Positions 52,222-59,727 of a stretch of DNA of 64,000 bases are shown in pieces. The translations under genes were made by a program, and so were the position numbers. The stretch's first letter is position 1. Each line of letters opens with the position of its first letter. The stretch lies in assembly GCF_900115595.1 (NCBI RefSeq), contig NZ_FOXA01000005.1, forward strand, positions 1 to 64,000, given 5' to 3'. The DNA comes from Tranquillimonas alkanivorans (GTDB lineage: Bacteria; Pseudomonadota; Alphaproteobacteria; Rhodobacterales; Rhodobacteraceae). The notes under the pieces were generated by a model that searched no databases, was not told where the DNA came from, and saw nothing but the letters and a program-made list of their open reading frames with translations.

Positions 52222-52935
52222 TCACTCGGCGGCCATGTCGACCGAGTGAAGTTGCCCGCGGTGTTCGCGCTGCGCGCGTGCCGCGGCAACGAGGGCGCGA
52301 AAGATCGCGCGCTGGCGGCGGGCATAGGGCAGGTGCTCGGGGTGCCACTGCACGCCGAGCGCAAAGGGCTCCACGTCGCGCTCGATCGCTTGGATCATGC
52401 CGCCGCCGTCCCTTGCCGCGACGCAAAGGCCCGACCCCAGCCGGTCGACCGCCTGACTGTGCAGGGCGTTCACCTTCATCGTCTCGGTGCCCGACAGGTG
52501 CGCCAGGCGGGTGCCTTCGCAGATCCGGACACGCTTCTTCGGAAGGATCGTCCAGTAGCGGTCGCTTGCGGTGTACACGCCGTACGCGTTCTCGTGCAGC
52601 GTACCGCCGAGCGCGACGTTCAGCATCTGCGCACCGCGGCAGATGCCCAGCACCGGCTTGCCCTCGGCGATGGCTTCCTCGACCAGGCGCCGCTCCATCG
52701 CGTCCCGGTCGGGGTCAAGCCGGGCGCTGGTGATGAACTCGCCGCCGTAGAGGTCGGGCGAGATATCGTCGCCGCCGCCGATGATGATCCCGTCCACGCC
52801 GCGCACGTCCGACGGCTTCCCGGCGACCCAGCGCACGCCGCGCGCGCCAGCCAACCACAGGTTCAAGTTCACCAGGGGAAAGATGCGCCACCCCGACCGG
52901 CGCGAGGTGGTGACAGCGATCAGCGGCTTCGTCAT
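52222..52935 (-). CDS. Class-I glutamine amidotransferase-like (gamma-glutamyl hydrolase) protein
   Basis: 237 aa from the ATG at 52935 (ATGA overlap with the amidoligase). Catalytic Cys in VLGICRGAQMLNVALGG, and His/Glu in VQWHPEHLPYARRQ: the peptidase C26 form. It hydrolyses gamma-glutamyl or similar amide bonds. Paired with the amidoligase it could remove the tag that the ligase adds. A longer upstream frame is inside the neighbouring gene. Confidence 0.9.
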   Translation of the reverse strand: MTKPLIAVTTSRRSGWRIFPLVNLNLWLAGARGVRWVAGKPSDVRGVDGIIIGGGDDISPDLYGGEFITSARLDPDRDAMERRLVEEAIAEGKPVLGICRGAQMLNVALGGTLHENAYGVYTASDRYWTILPKKRVRICEGTRLAHLSGTETMKVNALHSQAVDRLGSGLCVAARDGGGMIQAIERDVEPFALGVQWHPEHLPYARRQRAIFRALVAAARAQREHRGQLHSVDMAAE

Positions 52936-53900
52936 GCGATGCGGTGCTCCTTCATCCGCTCGGACAATAGAGCGTCGACCTCTTCCGCCCAGCTTCGGCC
53001 CATGGGCCGCGGCCGGGCCCGGCGCGCGCGCCAAGCCGCGGCCAGAGCGGCAAGAAGCTCGGCGTCGTCGCCCGTCCGCTCTATCATGCACCAGCGGTTC
53101 CACTCCTCTGCGACGGACCATGCCGGATCGTCGATGCGGCTGTCCGGCAGGCGGTAGTGAAAGGCCGGGCGTGGGTTCAATGCGTGGGCATCGCGCAGCC
53201 CGGCGACCACACGCGGCTCGTCAAGGTGGCGCAGCAGCGGCAGAAGATCTAGCCCCCGGTTCCGCGACGGCGTGTGGGTGAGATAGGCATCGATCAGGTC
53301 TCGGACGCTCCATCCGGCGGCTGCATCCTCGGCCAGAAGGTCCACGAAGGCGTGTGGCCAAGTGTGCACGAAGGGCAACGCCCGGCGCGAGACGTCGATC
53401 TCTGCCACCACCCTCAGCCAGTCCTCGAGCAGGCCATAGGCGCGGACCGTTGGCATGATGTCGCCGCCCGTTTCGCCGCGCACGGCGACGTTCAGGTGCA
53501 CGCCGAAGCCCAGAAGGATGCCGTCGCGGGTGCCGGTTGCGCCGGCGTCGCGCAGCGCGGCGCACAGGCGGTCGATCTGCGGGATCTGCTGGGGCAGGAT
53601 CGGCTCGGTCACGAATTCGACGGGCACGACGGCGCGGCTAAGATCCAGCCCCAGGCGCGCCAGGGCCGAGCCGCTCTGCTCGCGGTAGACGGTGTCTAGC
53701 ATGACCTGAAGCTCGCCGAGCTCGGTGCCCTCGACCTTGAAGTCGTACTCGGCCACCCGCCGTGGTGTTCCGCCTAGTGTCGCGGCGGCGACCTGCGCCA
53801 CCTCCGCTTCCGTCAGTCCGCCGCACTCGACCTCGATGCCCACGCGCCGGGGCGTACTGTCGACGGTCGCGACCTGGGGAAGCCGGTCGATTTCCGTCAT
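52932..53900 (-). CDS. Amidoligase-family enzyme
   Basis: 322 aa. COOH-NH2 ligase (Amidoligase_2) signature VGIEVECGGLTEAEV at the N-terminus, VEFVTEPILPQQIPQID and the metal/ATP region LGFGVHLNVAVRG; HTWPHAF follows. Predicted to form amide bonds between a carboxylate and an amine, probably in peptide tagging or a small peptide-like metabolite. Operon with the class-I amidotransferase, a combination described for this family by comparative genomics. Substrate unknown. Confidence 0.88.
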   Translation of the reverse strand: MTEIDRLPQVATVDSTPRRVGIEVECGGLTEAEVAQVAAATLGGTPRRVAEYDFKVEGTELGELQVMLDTVYREQSGSALARLGLDLSRAVVPVEFVTEPILPQQIPQIDRLCAALRDAGATGTRDGILLGFGVHLNVAVRGETGGDIMPTVRAYGLLEDWLRVVAEIDVSRRALPFVHTWPHAFVDLLAEDAAAGWSVRDLIDAYLTHTPSRNRGLDLLPLLRHLDEPRVVAGLRDAHALNPRPAFHYRLPDSRIDDPAWSVAEEWNRWCMIERTGDDAELLAALAAAWRARRARPRPMGRSWAEEVDALLSERMKEHRIA

Positions 53901-53937
53901 GGGGCGGGATCCTCCCGGCGGCGACGACGGCTCGGTC

Positions 53938-55665
53938 TCACGCCGCGTCCTCGGCTTGCGAGAAATCGCTGGGCTGGAACCGGGCCGAGACGACGTAGGC
54001 GCCGTCCGAGGTATCGGATTGCAGCGTCGCGCCGAGCTGCATCGTGAATGCGGCCATGAGCTGCCCGCCCAGCCCAGTGGATTCGTTGTGCGCGTCCTTC
54101 AGGGGAGTGCCGGTGGAGTTGCTGACCCGCAGTTCCACCACGCCGTCAGTCAGCCTCCGAAACTGAAGCTTGATCCATGGACCGCCGTCGTCGGGGCGGC
54201 CAATGTACTTCATCGCGTTGGTCATGGCTTCGGTCAGCAGAAGCGCCAGCGGTACCGCTTGGTCGGGGTAAAGCGTCACCGGCTCAAGCTCGACGTCGAA
54301 CTGGATGTCGGACCTCGACGAGATCACGCTGACCGACAGATGGTCCGCGATGTCCTTGAGCAGGCGGTCGGCGCTGACCTCGCTGAGCGCCGTCGCCTGG
54401 TACAGGCTGCGGTGGATCGCGGCGAGGCCCATGACCCGGTCCTGCAACCGGCGCAGGATGAAGCGCGTCTCGGGCGACTTCGACTTGCGGATCTGCATGT
54501 TGGTGATCGACGCGATGAGCTGAAGGTTGTTCTTCACCCGGTGATAGACCTCTTTCAGCAGCACGTCCTTCTCGTGCAGCGAATTCTGCAGGTCCGCTTC
54601 GTCCCGCACGATCTGCTCGGTCATCGACAGGAACGCCTCGGTCACCTCGCGCATCTCGGAGGGCATCCCGCGGAAGTTCGGCTCGGACATCAGGCGGCGC
54701 GTGGATGAGAATGCCCGGATGCGGCGGCGCAGGTCGCGGATGTACCGGATGACGAGCGTGTGCACCGCGAAATAGGCCACGCCGAGGCTGGCGAGCCACA
54801 TCAGCAGCGGGAAGGCGATGGCGGTGCTCGCGTTCGCCAGCGCGATACCCGGACGCTCGGGCGGCCAGACCGCCATGATGTAGGCGCTGTCGTGCAAAAG
54901 CGGCGCCACCGTGTATATTCGCTCTTCGCCCGATGCATCGGTGCCGCGGAAGAACTTCGGCTCCGGCGTCGCGAGAAGTTCAAGCGCCCGGTTGGCGGGC
55001 AGCCGCTCGGTCGCAGTATCGAGGCCGACGTCCGAGGTCAGGACTTCGCCGCGCGCGTTGAACGTCAGGATGTCGCGGGGCGGCGAGCGCGAAAACAGGG
55101 TCGCCTCGACATCGAGCGCGGAGTGCAGCACCGAGATGGCAAGGAAACCGACGACCTCGCCATTCTCGAGGATCGGTTCGCGCACGACAACCACCGGCAG
55201 CCCGGTGATGCGACCCTTCGCGACGGAATTGACGTACTCACTCCCGGTTTCGGCGAACCTCTCGAACCCTTCTGTGCCGGCCAGCGTCTCGCCCACCCCT
55301 TGCGACCCGCAGATGACCTCGCCATCCATGGCCGCGACGCCTGCGAAGGCCACCGCCGGCGTCTCGGATACCAGCGCACGCATCATCTGCGAACACAGTT
55401 CCAGGTCCTCGGTCAGGGTGCCCGACAACGTGGCCAAGGCGCGGGCGGTCGTCAGCGTACCGGCGATCAGTTGCCGCTCGCTTGCCGCCGCGTCCAGCGT
55501 CTCACCGATCAAGGCCGAGCGCGTGCGCGCGTTGACCTCCTCGATCATGCGGTACGTCTGCGAGATCGCGATCAGGCCGAGCGGCAGCAGCGCCACGCCC
55601 AACATGAGGACGAGGCGAACGCCAAGCCGGTCGAACCAGCCGAGGCCGCGCTGGCCCGATGCCAT
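53938..55665 (-). CDS. HWE/HisKA_2-type sensor histidine kinase of the general stress response
   Basis: 575 aa. Two transmembrane segments (about res 17-36 and 283-303) flank a dCache-like periplasmic domain; a HAMP-like linker follows. H-box LLKEVYHRVKNNLQLIASI (His375), then N-box LLTEAMTNAMKY and GTPLKDAHNESTGLGGQL. This family phosphorylates PhyR. Its ATG overlaps the ecfG stop (TGATG), so the kinase is coupled to the sigma factor. Confidence 0.9.
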   Translation of the reverse strand: MASGQRGLGWFDRLGVRLVLMLGVALLPLGLIAISQTYRMIEEVNARTRSALIGETLDAAASERQLIAGTLTTARALATLSGTLTEDLELCSQMMRALVSETPAVAFAGVAAMDGEVICGSQGVGETLAGTEGFERFAETGSEYVNSVAKGRITGLPVVVVREPILENGEVVGFLAISVLHSALDVEATLFSRSPPRDILTFNARGEVLTSDVGLDTATERLPANRALELLATPEPKFFRGTDASGEERIYTVAPLLHDSAYIMAVWPPERPGIALANASTAIAFPLLMWLASLGVAYFAVHTLVIRYIRDLRRRIRAFSSTRRLMSEPNFRGMPSEMREVTEAFLSMTEQIVRDEADLQNSLHEKDVLLKEVYHRVKNNLQLIASITNMQIRKSKSPETRFILRRLQDRVMGLAAIHRSLYQATALSEVSADRLLKDIADHLSVSVISSRSDIQFDVELEPVTLYPDQAVPLALLLTEAMTNAMKYIGRPDDGGPWIKLQFRRLTDGVVELRVSNSTGTPLKDAHNESTGLGGQLMAAFTMQLGATLQSDTSDGAYVVSARFQPSDFSQAEDAA

Positions 55666-56222
55666 CAGTGACTCGAAGGGCTGCCGGCCATGACGGATGC
55701 GTTCGTGGTATCCGATATGGTGGGATCCTCGTCGTCACCCAGGCTCAGCAACTCGGCCAGCCGCCGCCGACCACGATTGGCCCGGCTCTTGATGGTGCCG
55801 ACCGCACAACCGCACATCATTGCCGCGTCCTCGTACGAAAAACCCTCGGCCCCAACCAGGATCAGCGCCTCGCGCTGTTCGTCGGGAAGCTGTTCGAACG
55901 CGGTGCGGAAGTCTTTCATCGCCAGCCGCCCGTCATGGGCGGGCCGTTCGGCCAAGGCCGCGGCCATTACGCCGTCGACATCCGCGACCTCGCGCTTCGC
56001 CTTGCGGCGGGACGAGTAGAAGGCATTGCGCTGGATGGTGAACAACCACGCGCGCAGGTTCGTGCCGGCCTGGAAAGACTCGATGTTCTTCCAGGCCTTT
56101 TCGATCGTGTCCTGCACAAGATCGTCGGCCGCGGCAGAGTTGCGGGTCAAACTCATCGCGAAGGCACGCAGCGCAGGAAGATGCTCCACGAGTTCGTCCC
56201 GCGGATGCTTATCACTTTGCAT
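55665..56222 (-). CDS. ecfG: General stress sigma factor EcfG
   Basis: 185 aa ECF sigma. Region 2: AADDLVQDTIEKAWKNIESF with NLRAWLFTIQRNAFY; region 4: FEQLPDEQREALILVGAEGF with AVGTIKSRANRGRRRL. It directs transcription from GGAAC-type promoters when NepR is sequestered by phosphorylated PhyR. Overlaps nepR by 11 nt at its start and the kinase by one nt at its end. Confidence 0.95.
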   Translation of the reverse strand: MQSDKHPRDELVEHLPALRAFAMSLTRNSAAADDLVQDTIEKAWKNIESFQAGTNLRAWLFTIQRNAFYSSRRKAKREVADVDGVMAAALAERPAHDGRLAMKDFRTAFEQLPDEQREALILVGAEGFSYEDAAMMCGCAVGTIKSRANRGRRRLAELLSLGDDEDPTISDTTNASVMAGSPSSH

Positions 56223-56364
56223 TCTGTTTTTCCTGCTCCTTCAGACGCTCCAGAAGCTGCTTGAAGCGGTCGGGAACGTCCTCCTCCGCCATCTCGCGAT
56301 AGACATGACGCAAACTTTCGTCGATCTGCCTTGTGACATTCGACGTATCATTCTTGTTACCCAT
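56212..56364 (-). CDS. nepR: Anti-sigma factor NepR
   Basis: 50 aa from the ATG at 56364. The NepR core IDESLRHVYREMAEEDVPDR followed by FKQLLERLKEQ. Holds EcfG inactive until PhyR~P binds it. Ribosome site is weak. Longer upstream frames overlap the promoter region and look spurious. Confidence 0.92.
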   Translation of the reverse strand: MGNKNDTSNVTRQIDESLRHVYREMAEEDVPDRFKQLLERLKEQEKQNAK

Positions 56365-56402
56365 AAGACGGCATGCTTTCCCTTGTTTTGCCACCGAAAG
56401 CG

Positions 56403-56434
56403 GGAACCAACGCGCCGGGTGAGCGTTCGGTTCC
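56403..56434. promoter_or_regulatory. Palindromic, bidirectional EcfG-type promoter pair
   Basis: On the minus strand GGAACC (56434-56429), 16 nt, CGTT (56412-56409) points to nepR-ecfG. On the plus strand GGAACC (56403-56408), 15 nt, CGTT (56424-56427) points to phyR. The two overlap completely within a 32-bp dyad, so the sigma factor likely drives both operons. The minus-strand spacing fits the known GGAACC-N16/17-CGTT consensus best. Confidence 0.75.
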
Positions 56435-56468
56435 TGCAAAGCATGAGACTTTTGGGGAATAACCGTCA

Positions 56469-57299
56469 ATGCCATCGGAAATGACGAGTGCCGATCTGTC
56501 GGCCCGGATCGCGAGTGAACTTCCTTACCTGCGCCGCTATGCAAGGGCTCTGACCGGCAACCAGACGACCGGGGACAACTACGCCGCAGCCACGCTCGAG
56601 GCAATCCTGCAGGATCGCAGTATCTTCGACGCGAGCGCGACGCCGAAGGTGGCGCTATTCCGCGCCTTCCACATGATCTGGTCTACCGCCGGCGCGCCGG
56701 CAGGCGTGTCGGACGACACCGACGTGGCGCCGCTGGAGGCGCGGGCGCGGGATCACATGGCCAACCTGACCAAGAACACGCGCGAGGCGCTGTTGCTGCA
56801 CACGGTCGAGGGCTTCGGCTACGACGACATCGCCACGATCATGAACATCGACACCAGCGAGGCGTCGAAGCTGGTCGATATCGCGGTGGACGAGATGCAG
56901 CGTTCGATGGCCGGCCGCGTGATGATCATCGAGGACGAGGCGATCATCGCGATGGATATCCACTCCATCGTCTCCGAAATGGGGCACGAGATCATCGGCG
57001 TCGCCCGCACGCGCAGTGCGGCGGTCGAAATGGGCAGCGCCTCGCGCCCCGACCTGATCCTCGCCGACATTCAGCTGGCCGACAACTCGTCGGGCATCGA
57101 TGCGGTGAACGACCTGCTGCGGCAGTTCGGGGACATCCCGGTGATCTTCATCACGGCCTTCCCGGAGCGCCTGCTGACCGGTGAGCGGCCGGAGCCGGCC
57201 TTCCTGATCTCCAAGCCCTACAGCGAAGAGCAGGTGCGGTCGGCCGTCAGTCAGGCGATGTTCTTCGCCAGCACCGAAACGCTGAAGTCCCCCGCCTGA
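56469..57299 (+). CDS. phyR: Response regulator / anti-anti-sigma PhyR
   Basis: 276 aa. An N-terminal sigma-like domain (res 5-145, with TREALLLHTVEGFGYDDIA) is fused to a C-terminal receiver: VMIIEDEAIIAMDI, phosphoacceptor Asp200 in LILADIQLADN and the conserved Lys in FLISKPY. When phosphorylated it titrates NepR. Divergent from nepR-ecfG-kinase. GGGGAA lies before the first ATG. Confidence 0.95.
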   Translation: MPSEMTSADLSARIASELPYLRRYARALTGNQTTGDNYAAATLEAILQDRSIFDASATPKVALFRAFHMIWSTAGAPAGVSDDTDVAPLEARARDHMANLTKNTREALLLHTVEGFGYDDIATIMNIDTSEASKLVDIAVDEMQRSMAGRVMIIEDEAIIAMDIHSIVSEMGHEIIGVARTRSAAVEMGSASRPDLILADIQLADNSSGIDAVNDLLRQFGDIPVIFITAFPERLLTGERPEPAFLISKPYSEEQVRSAVSQAMFFASTETLKSPA

Positions 57300-57312
57300 G
57301 GCGGGCGGCCCT

Positions 57313-57339
57313 GCGGGCGGCGGCCACGGCCGCGCCCGC
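57313..57339. terminator. Bidirectional GC hairpin after phyR
   Basis: GCGGGCGGCGGCC pairs with GGCCGCGCCCGC (one bulge) between the convergent phyR and the gene ending at 57351. Confidence 0.5.
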
Positions 57340-57350
57340 CAAAGCGGCGC

Positions 57351-57737
57351 TTAGCCAGCGGGCTGCGGTCCGTCGACCACCAGTCCGTTCAGCGCGGCGG
57401 CGACGGATTCGGTGACGAACGGCAGGTTCAGCAGCGCCGTCTTGCCGAAGCGCACATCAGCATTCTCGATCAGCACCACCTGTGCCGCGTGGCCGCGCAG
57501 CCCGCGGATCAGCGCGTCCGGCTCGGGGTCGTCCCGGCGGACGTGGATGAACGCCACGTCCAGCCCCGGCGTCATGGCGACGTGATCCTCGGCGGAGCGA
57601 TACGTGCCGCAGACGAAGACCTCTGCCTCTGGGTCGACCTCGCGAATCGCTTCCAGCAGGTCCGACGCCACGACGGCGTTCTTCTCGAGTATCAAGTAGC
57701 GCCCGCTTGAGAAAACGAGGCTATCCTTCGCGGCCAT
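57351..57737 (-). CDS. Receiver-like protein of unknown function
   Basis: 128 aa from the ATG at 57737; AGGAG is 5 nt upstream, so the longer frame is rejected. The pattern RYLILEKNAVVASDLLEAIR, DPEAEVFVCGTYRSAEDHV and LDVAFIHV resembles a CheY-like receiver fold, but the phospho-Asp position reads Asp-Val-Ala-Phe without the usual acid pocket. May be a pseudo-receiver tied to the adjacent stress genes. Divergent from the Crp/Fnr gene. Confidence 0.65.
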   Translation of the reverse strand: MAAKDSLVFSSGRYLILEKNAVVASDLLEAIREVDPEAEVFVCGTYRSAEDHVAMTPGLDVAFIHVRRDDPEPDALIRGLRGHAAQVVLIENADVRFGKTALLNLPFVTESVAAALNGLVVDGPQPAG

Positions 57738-57825
57738 GCCTGCTCCTGTCGATGTTCGTGAAGCGCGCAGTCTGGAACGAAAGATCGAAGGCGGCATTAA
57801 ACTGTGACATAGACGCAGGGAAATC

Positions 57826-58554
57826 ATGGCAACGAAGTGCAAGGATTGTCCGCTGCGGGCCCTGTCGTGCTTTCAGGACTTTACGCAGGACGAACTGGCC
57901 TTCATGCAGCGGTTCAAGACCGGCGAGCTGACGGTAGAGGCCGGCACGCAGCTGATGATGGAGGGGTCGAGCAGCCCGCAGCTTTTTACCGCCCTGCGGG
58001 GCATGGGCGTGCGTTACAAGACGCTCGTCCATGGCCGGAGGCAGGTGGTCAACTTCATCCTGCCGGGGGACTTCATCGGCCTGCAGGCCGGGCTCATGGA
58101 CGAGATGCGGCATTCCGTCGAAGCGACGACGCGCATGACGCTGTGCGTTTTCAATCGTTCCGACCTCTGGACGATGTTCAAGCACCAGCCGCGTCGGGCC
58201 TACGACCTGACGTGGCTCGCCGCCACGGAAGAGGGCTTCCTGGGCGAGGCGCTGGCGACCGTCGGCCAGCGCACGGCGATCGAGCGCATCGCATGGGCAC
58301 TGGTGCGCATCTTCAGCCGGGGCGAGGCGCTGGGCCTGGTGCGCGACCGCATGATGCCGTTGCCCTATCGTCAGCAGGATCTGGCCGACGCGCTTGGCCT
58401 GTCGCTCGTGCACACCAACAAGACCTTGGCGAAGCTGCGTGAGCGGCAACTGGTGGGCTGGCAGGGCGGGACGCTGCGCATCAACGACCTCGATGCGCTC
58501 GCGGCGCTGGCGGGTGGTGCTGACACGACGCCGGAGAAGCGGCCGCTGATATGA
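57826..58554 (+). CDS. Crp/Fnr-family transcription regulator with N-terminal Cys cluster
   Basis: 242 aa; AGGGA before the ATG. The N-terminus CKDCPLRALSC gives Cys5, Cys8 and Cys15, and Cys107 (MTLCVFNR) sits where Fnr has its fourth ligand, so an oxygen-sensing Fe-S cluster is possible. A cNMP-type beta-roll is followed by the HTH YRQQDLADALGLSLVHTNKT. The recognition helix lacks the ExxSR of classical Fnr, so its DNA site is probably different. Confidence 0.85.
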   Translation: MATKCKDCPLRALSCFQDFTQDELAFMQRFKTGELTVEAGTQLMMEGSSSPQLFTALRGMGVRYKTLVHGRRQVVNFILPGDFIGLQAGLMDEMRHSVEATTRMTLCVFNRSDLWTMFKHQPRRAYDLTWLAATEEGFLGEALATVGQRTAIERIAWALVRIFSRGEALGLVRDRMMPLPYRQQDLADALGLSLVHTNKTLAKLRERQLVGWQGGTLRINDLDALAALAGGADTTPEKRPLI

Positions 58555-58640
58555 CGCGCTGCACGCGCGGTCATTGAGAAGTGGCCTATGCGTTGCTATC
58601 TTGTGAACAGGTCCGGCGCCGGGGCCGTCTGCGGCGCGCC

Positions 58641-59078
58641 ATGAAGGAGGACGATGTCCTGTCTCTCAACCAAGACGCGGCCGTTCGCGTGGCCGCATCC
58701 GACAAGGCCATGAAGGCCGTGTCCGAAACGCTGACGAGCGAACAGCTGCTTCAGCACATCCTCACATCCCTCGAAGACGACAAGGCCGAAGACGTGGTCA
58801 AGGTCGACCTGCGCGGCAAGTCCGAGATGGCCGATTACATGGTCATCGCCTCGGGCCGCTCCTCGCGCCAAGTGGCGTCGATCTCGGAGAAGCTGGTCGA
58901 CCGGCTCAAGCAGGAGCATGGCCGCCAGTGCAAGGTCGAGGGCAAGGACGCCGGCGACTGGGTGCTGATCGACACGGGCGACGTGATCGTCCACGTGTTC
59001 CGCCCGGAAGTGCGCGAGTTCTACCAGCTCGAGAAGATGTGGCTCAGCCCGTCGGAGCAGGCCGCGGCCCGCGTCTGA
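58641..59078 (+). CDS. rsfS: Ribosomal silencing factor RsfS
   Basis: 145 aa from the ATG at 58641; a GTG at 58581 and later ATGs are alternatives and the N-terminus is uncertain. Iojap-family core: KAEDVVKVDLRGKSEMADY, MVIASGRSSRQVASISEKL, EGKDAGDWVLIDTGDVIVHV and FRPEVREFYQLEKMW. Binds uL14 and blocks subunit joining in slow growth. One base separates it from rlmH. Confidence 0.93.
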   Translation: MKEDDVLSLNQDAAVRVAASDKAMKAVSETLTSEQLLQHILTSLEDDKAEDVVKVDLRGKSEMADYMVIASGRSSRQVASISEKLVDRLKQEHGRQCKVEGKDAGDWVLIDTGDVIVHVFRPEVREFYQLEKMWLSPSEQAAARV

Positions 59079-59549
59079 ATGCGGCTGCATATCTGTGCGG
59101 TGGGCCGGCTGAAAACCGGCCCCGAACGCACGATGGTCGACGACTACCTGACCCGTTTCGACAAGACCGGGCGGCAACTATCCCTCGGCCCCGCCAGGGT
59201 GACCGAGGTCGAGGATCGCAAGGGCGGCGGCATGTCCGCCGAAGCCGCGCTGCTGTCCCGCGCCGTGCCGGACGGCGCCCTCACCTGCATCATGGACGAA
59301 CGCGGCCGGCGGATGCCGTCGCCGGACTTCGCGCAGCAGCTCGCCACGTGGCGCGACCAGGGGCGACAGGACGTGGCCTTCCTGATCGGAGGGGCCGACG
59401 GGCTGGATTCGTCGCTGCGCGAAAGCGCCGACTTTGCATTGTCCTTCGGCGACATGGTCTGGCCCCACATGCTGGTCCGCGTGATGCTGGCCGAGCAGCT
59501 TTACCGCGCCGCCTCGATCCTGGCCGGGACGCCCTACCACCGGGCGTGA
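59079..59549 (+). CDS. rlmH: 23S rRNA (pseudouridine1915-N3)-methyltransferase RlmH
   Basis: 156 aa SPOUT methyltransferase. MRLHICAVGRLKTGPE start, SAM-binding knot VAFLIGGADGLDSSLRES and FGDMVWPHMLVRVMLAEQLYRA at the C-terminus. Directly follows rsfS, a very common gene pair. Confidence 0.96.
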   Translation: MRLHICAVGRLKTGPERTMVDDYLTRFDKTGRQLSLGPARVTEVEDRKGGGMSAEAALLSRAVPDGALTCIMDERGRRMPSPDFAQQLATWRDQGRQDVAFLIGGADGLDSSLRESADFALSFGDMVWPHMLVRVMLAEQLYRAASILAGTPYHRA

Positions 59550-59585
59550 GAACCCGGACGCGCCTGCGGCGCGACGCCTTCAGTG

Positions 59586-59629
59586 GCGCCGGGCCCGGGC
59601 CCGGCGCGGTGCCTCCGGCGGGGATATTT
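59586..59629. repeat. Perfect palindrome and Rhodobacterales intergenic motif
   Basis: A perfect 22-bp palindrome (59586-59607, GCGCCGGGCCC.. form) is followed by GGTGCCTCCGGCGGGGATATTT, a short intergenic motif that I recall as recurrent in Rhodobacteraceae genomes. Together they may form a terminator for rlmH. The rest of 59550-59727 has no gene. Confidence 0.5.
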
Positions 59630-59727
59630 CAGGACCGAAGATGGACCGCACGCTGTTTTCGGCCGGAGAGTGTTTCTCCTGACCCGCGGCGGGTCTAGAA
59701 GGGGGCAGTCGCGAAAGGAGTGACCCG

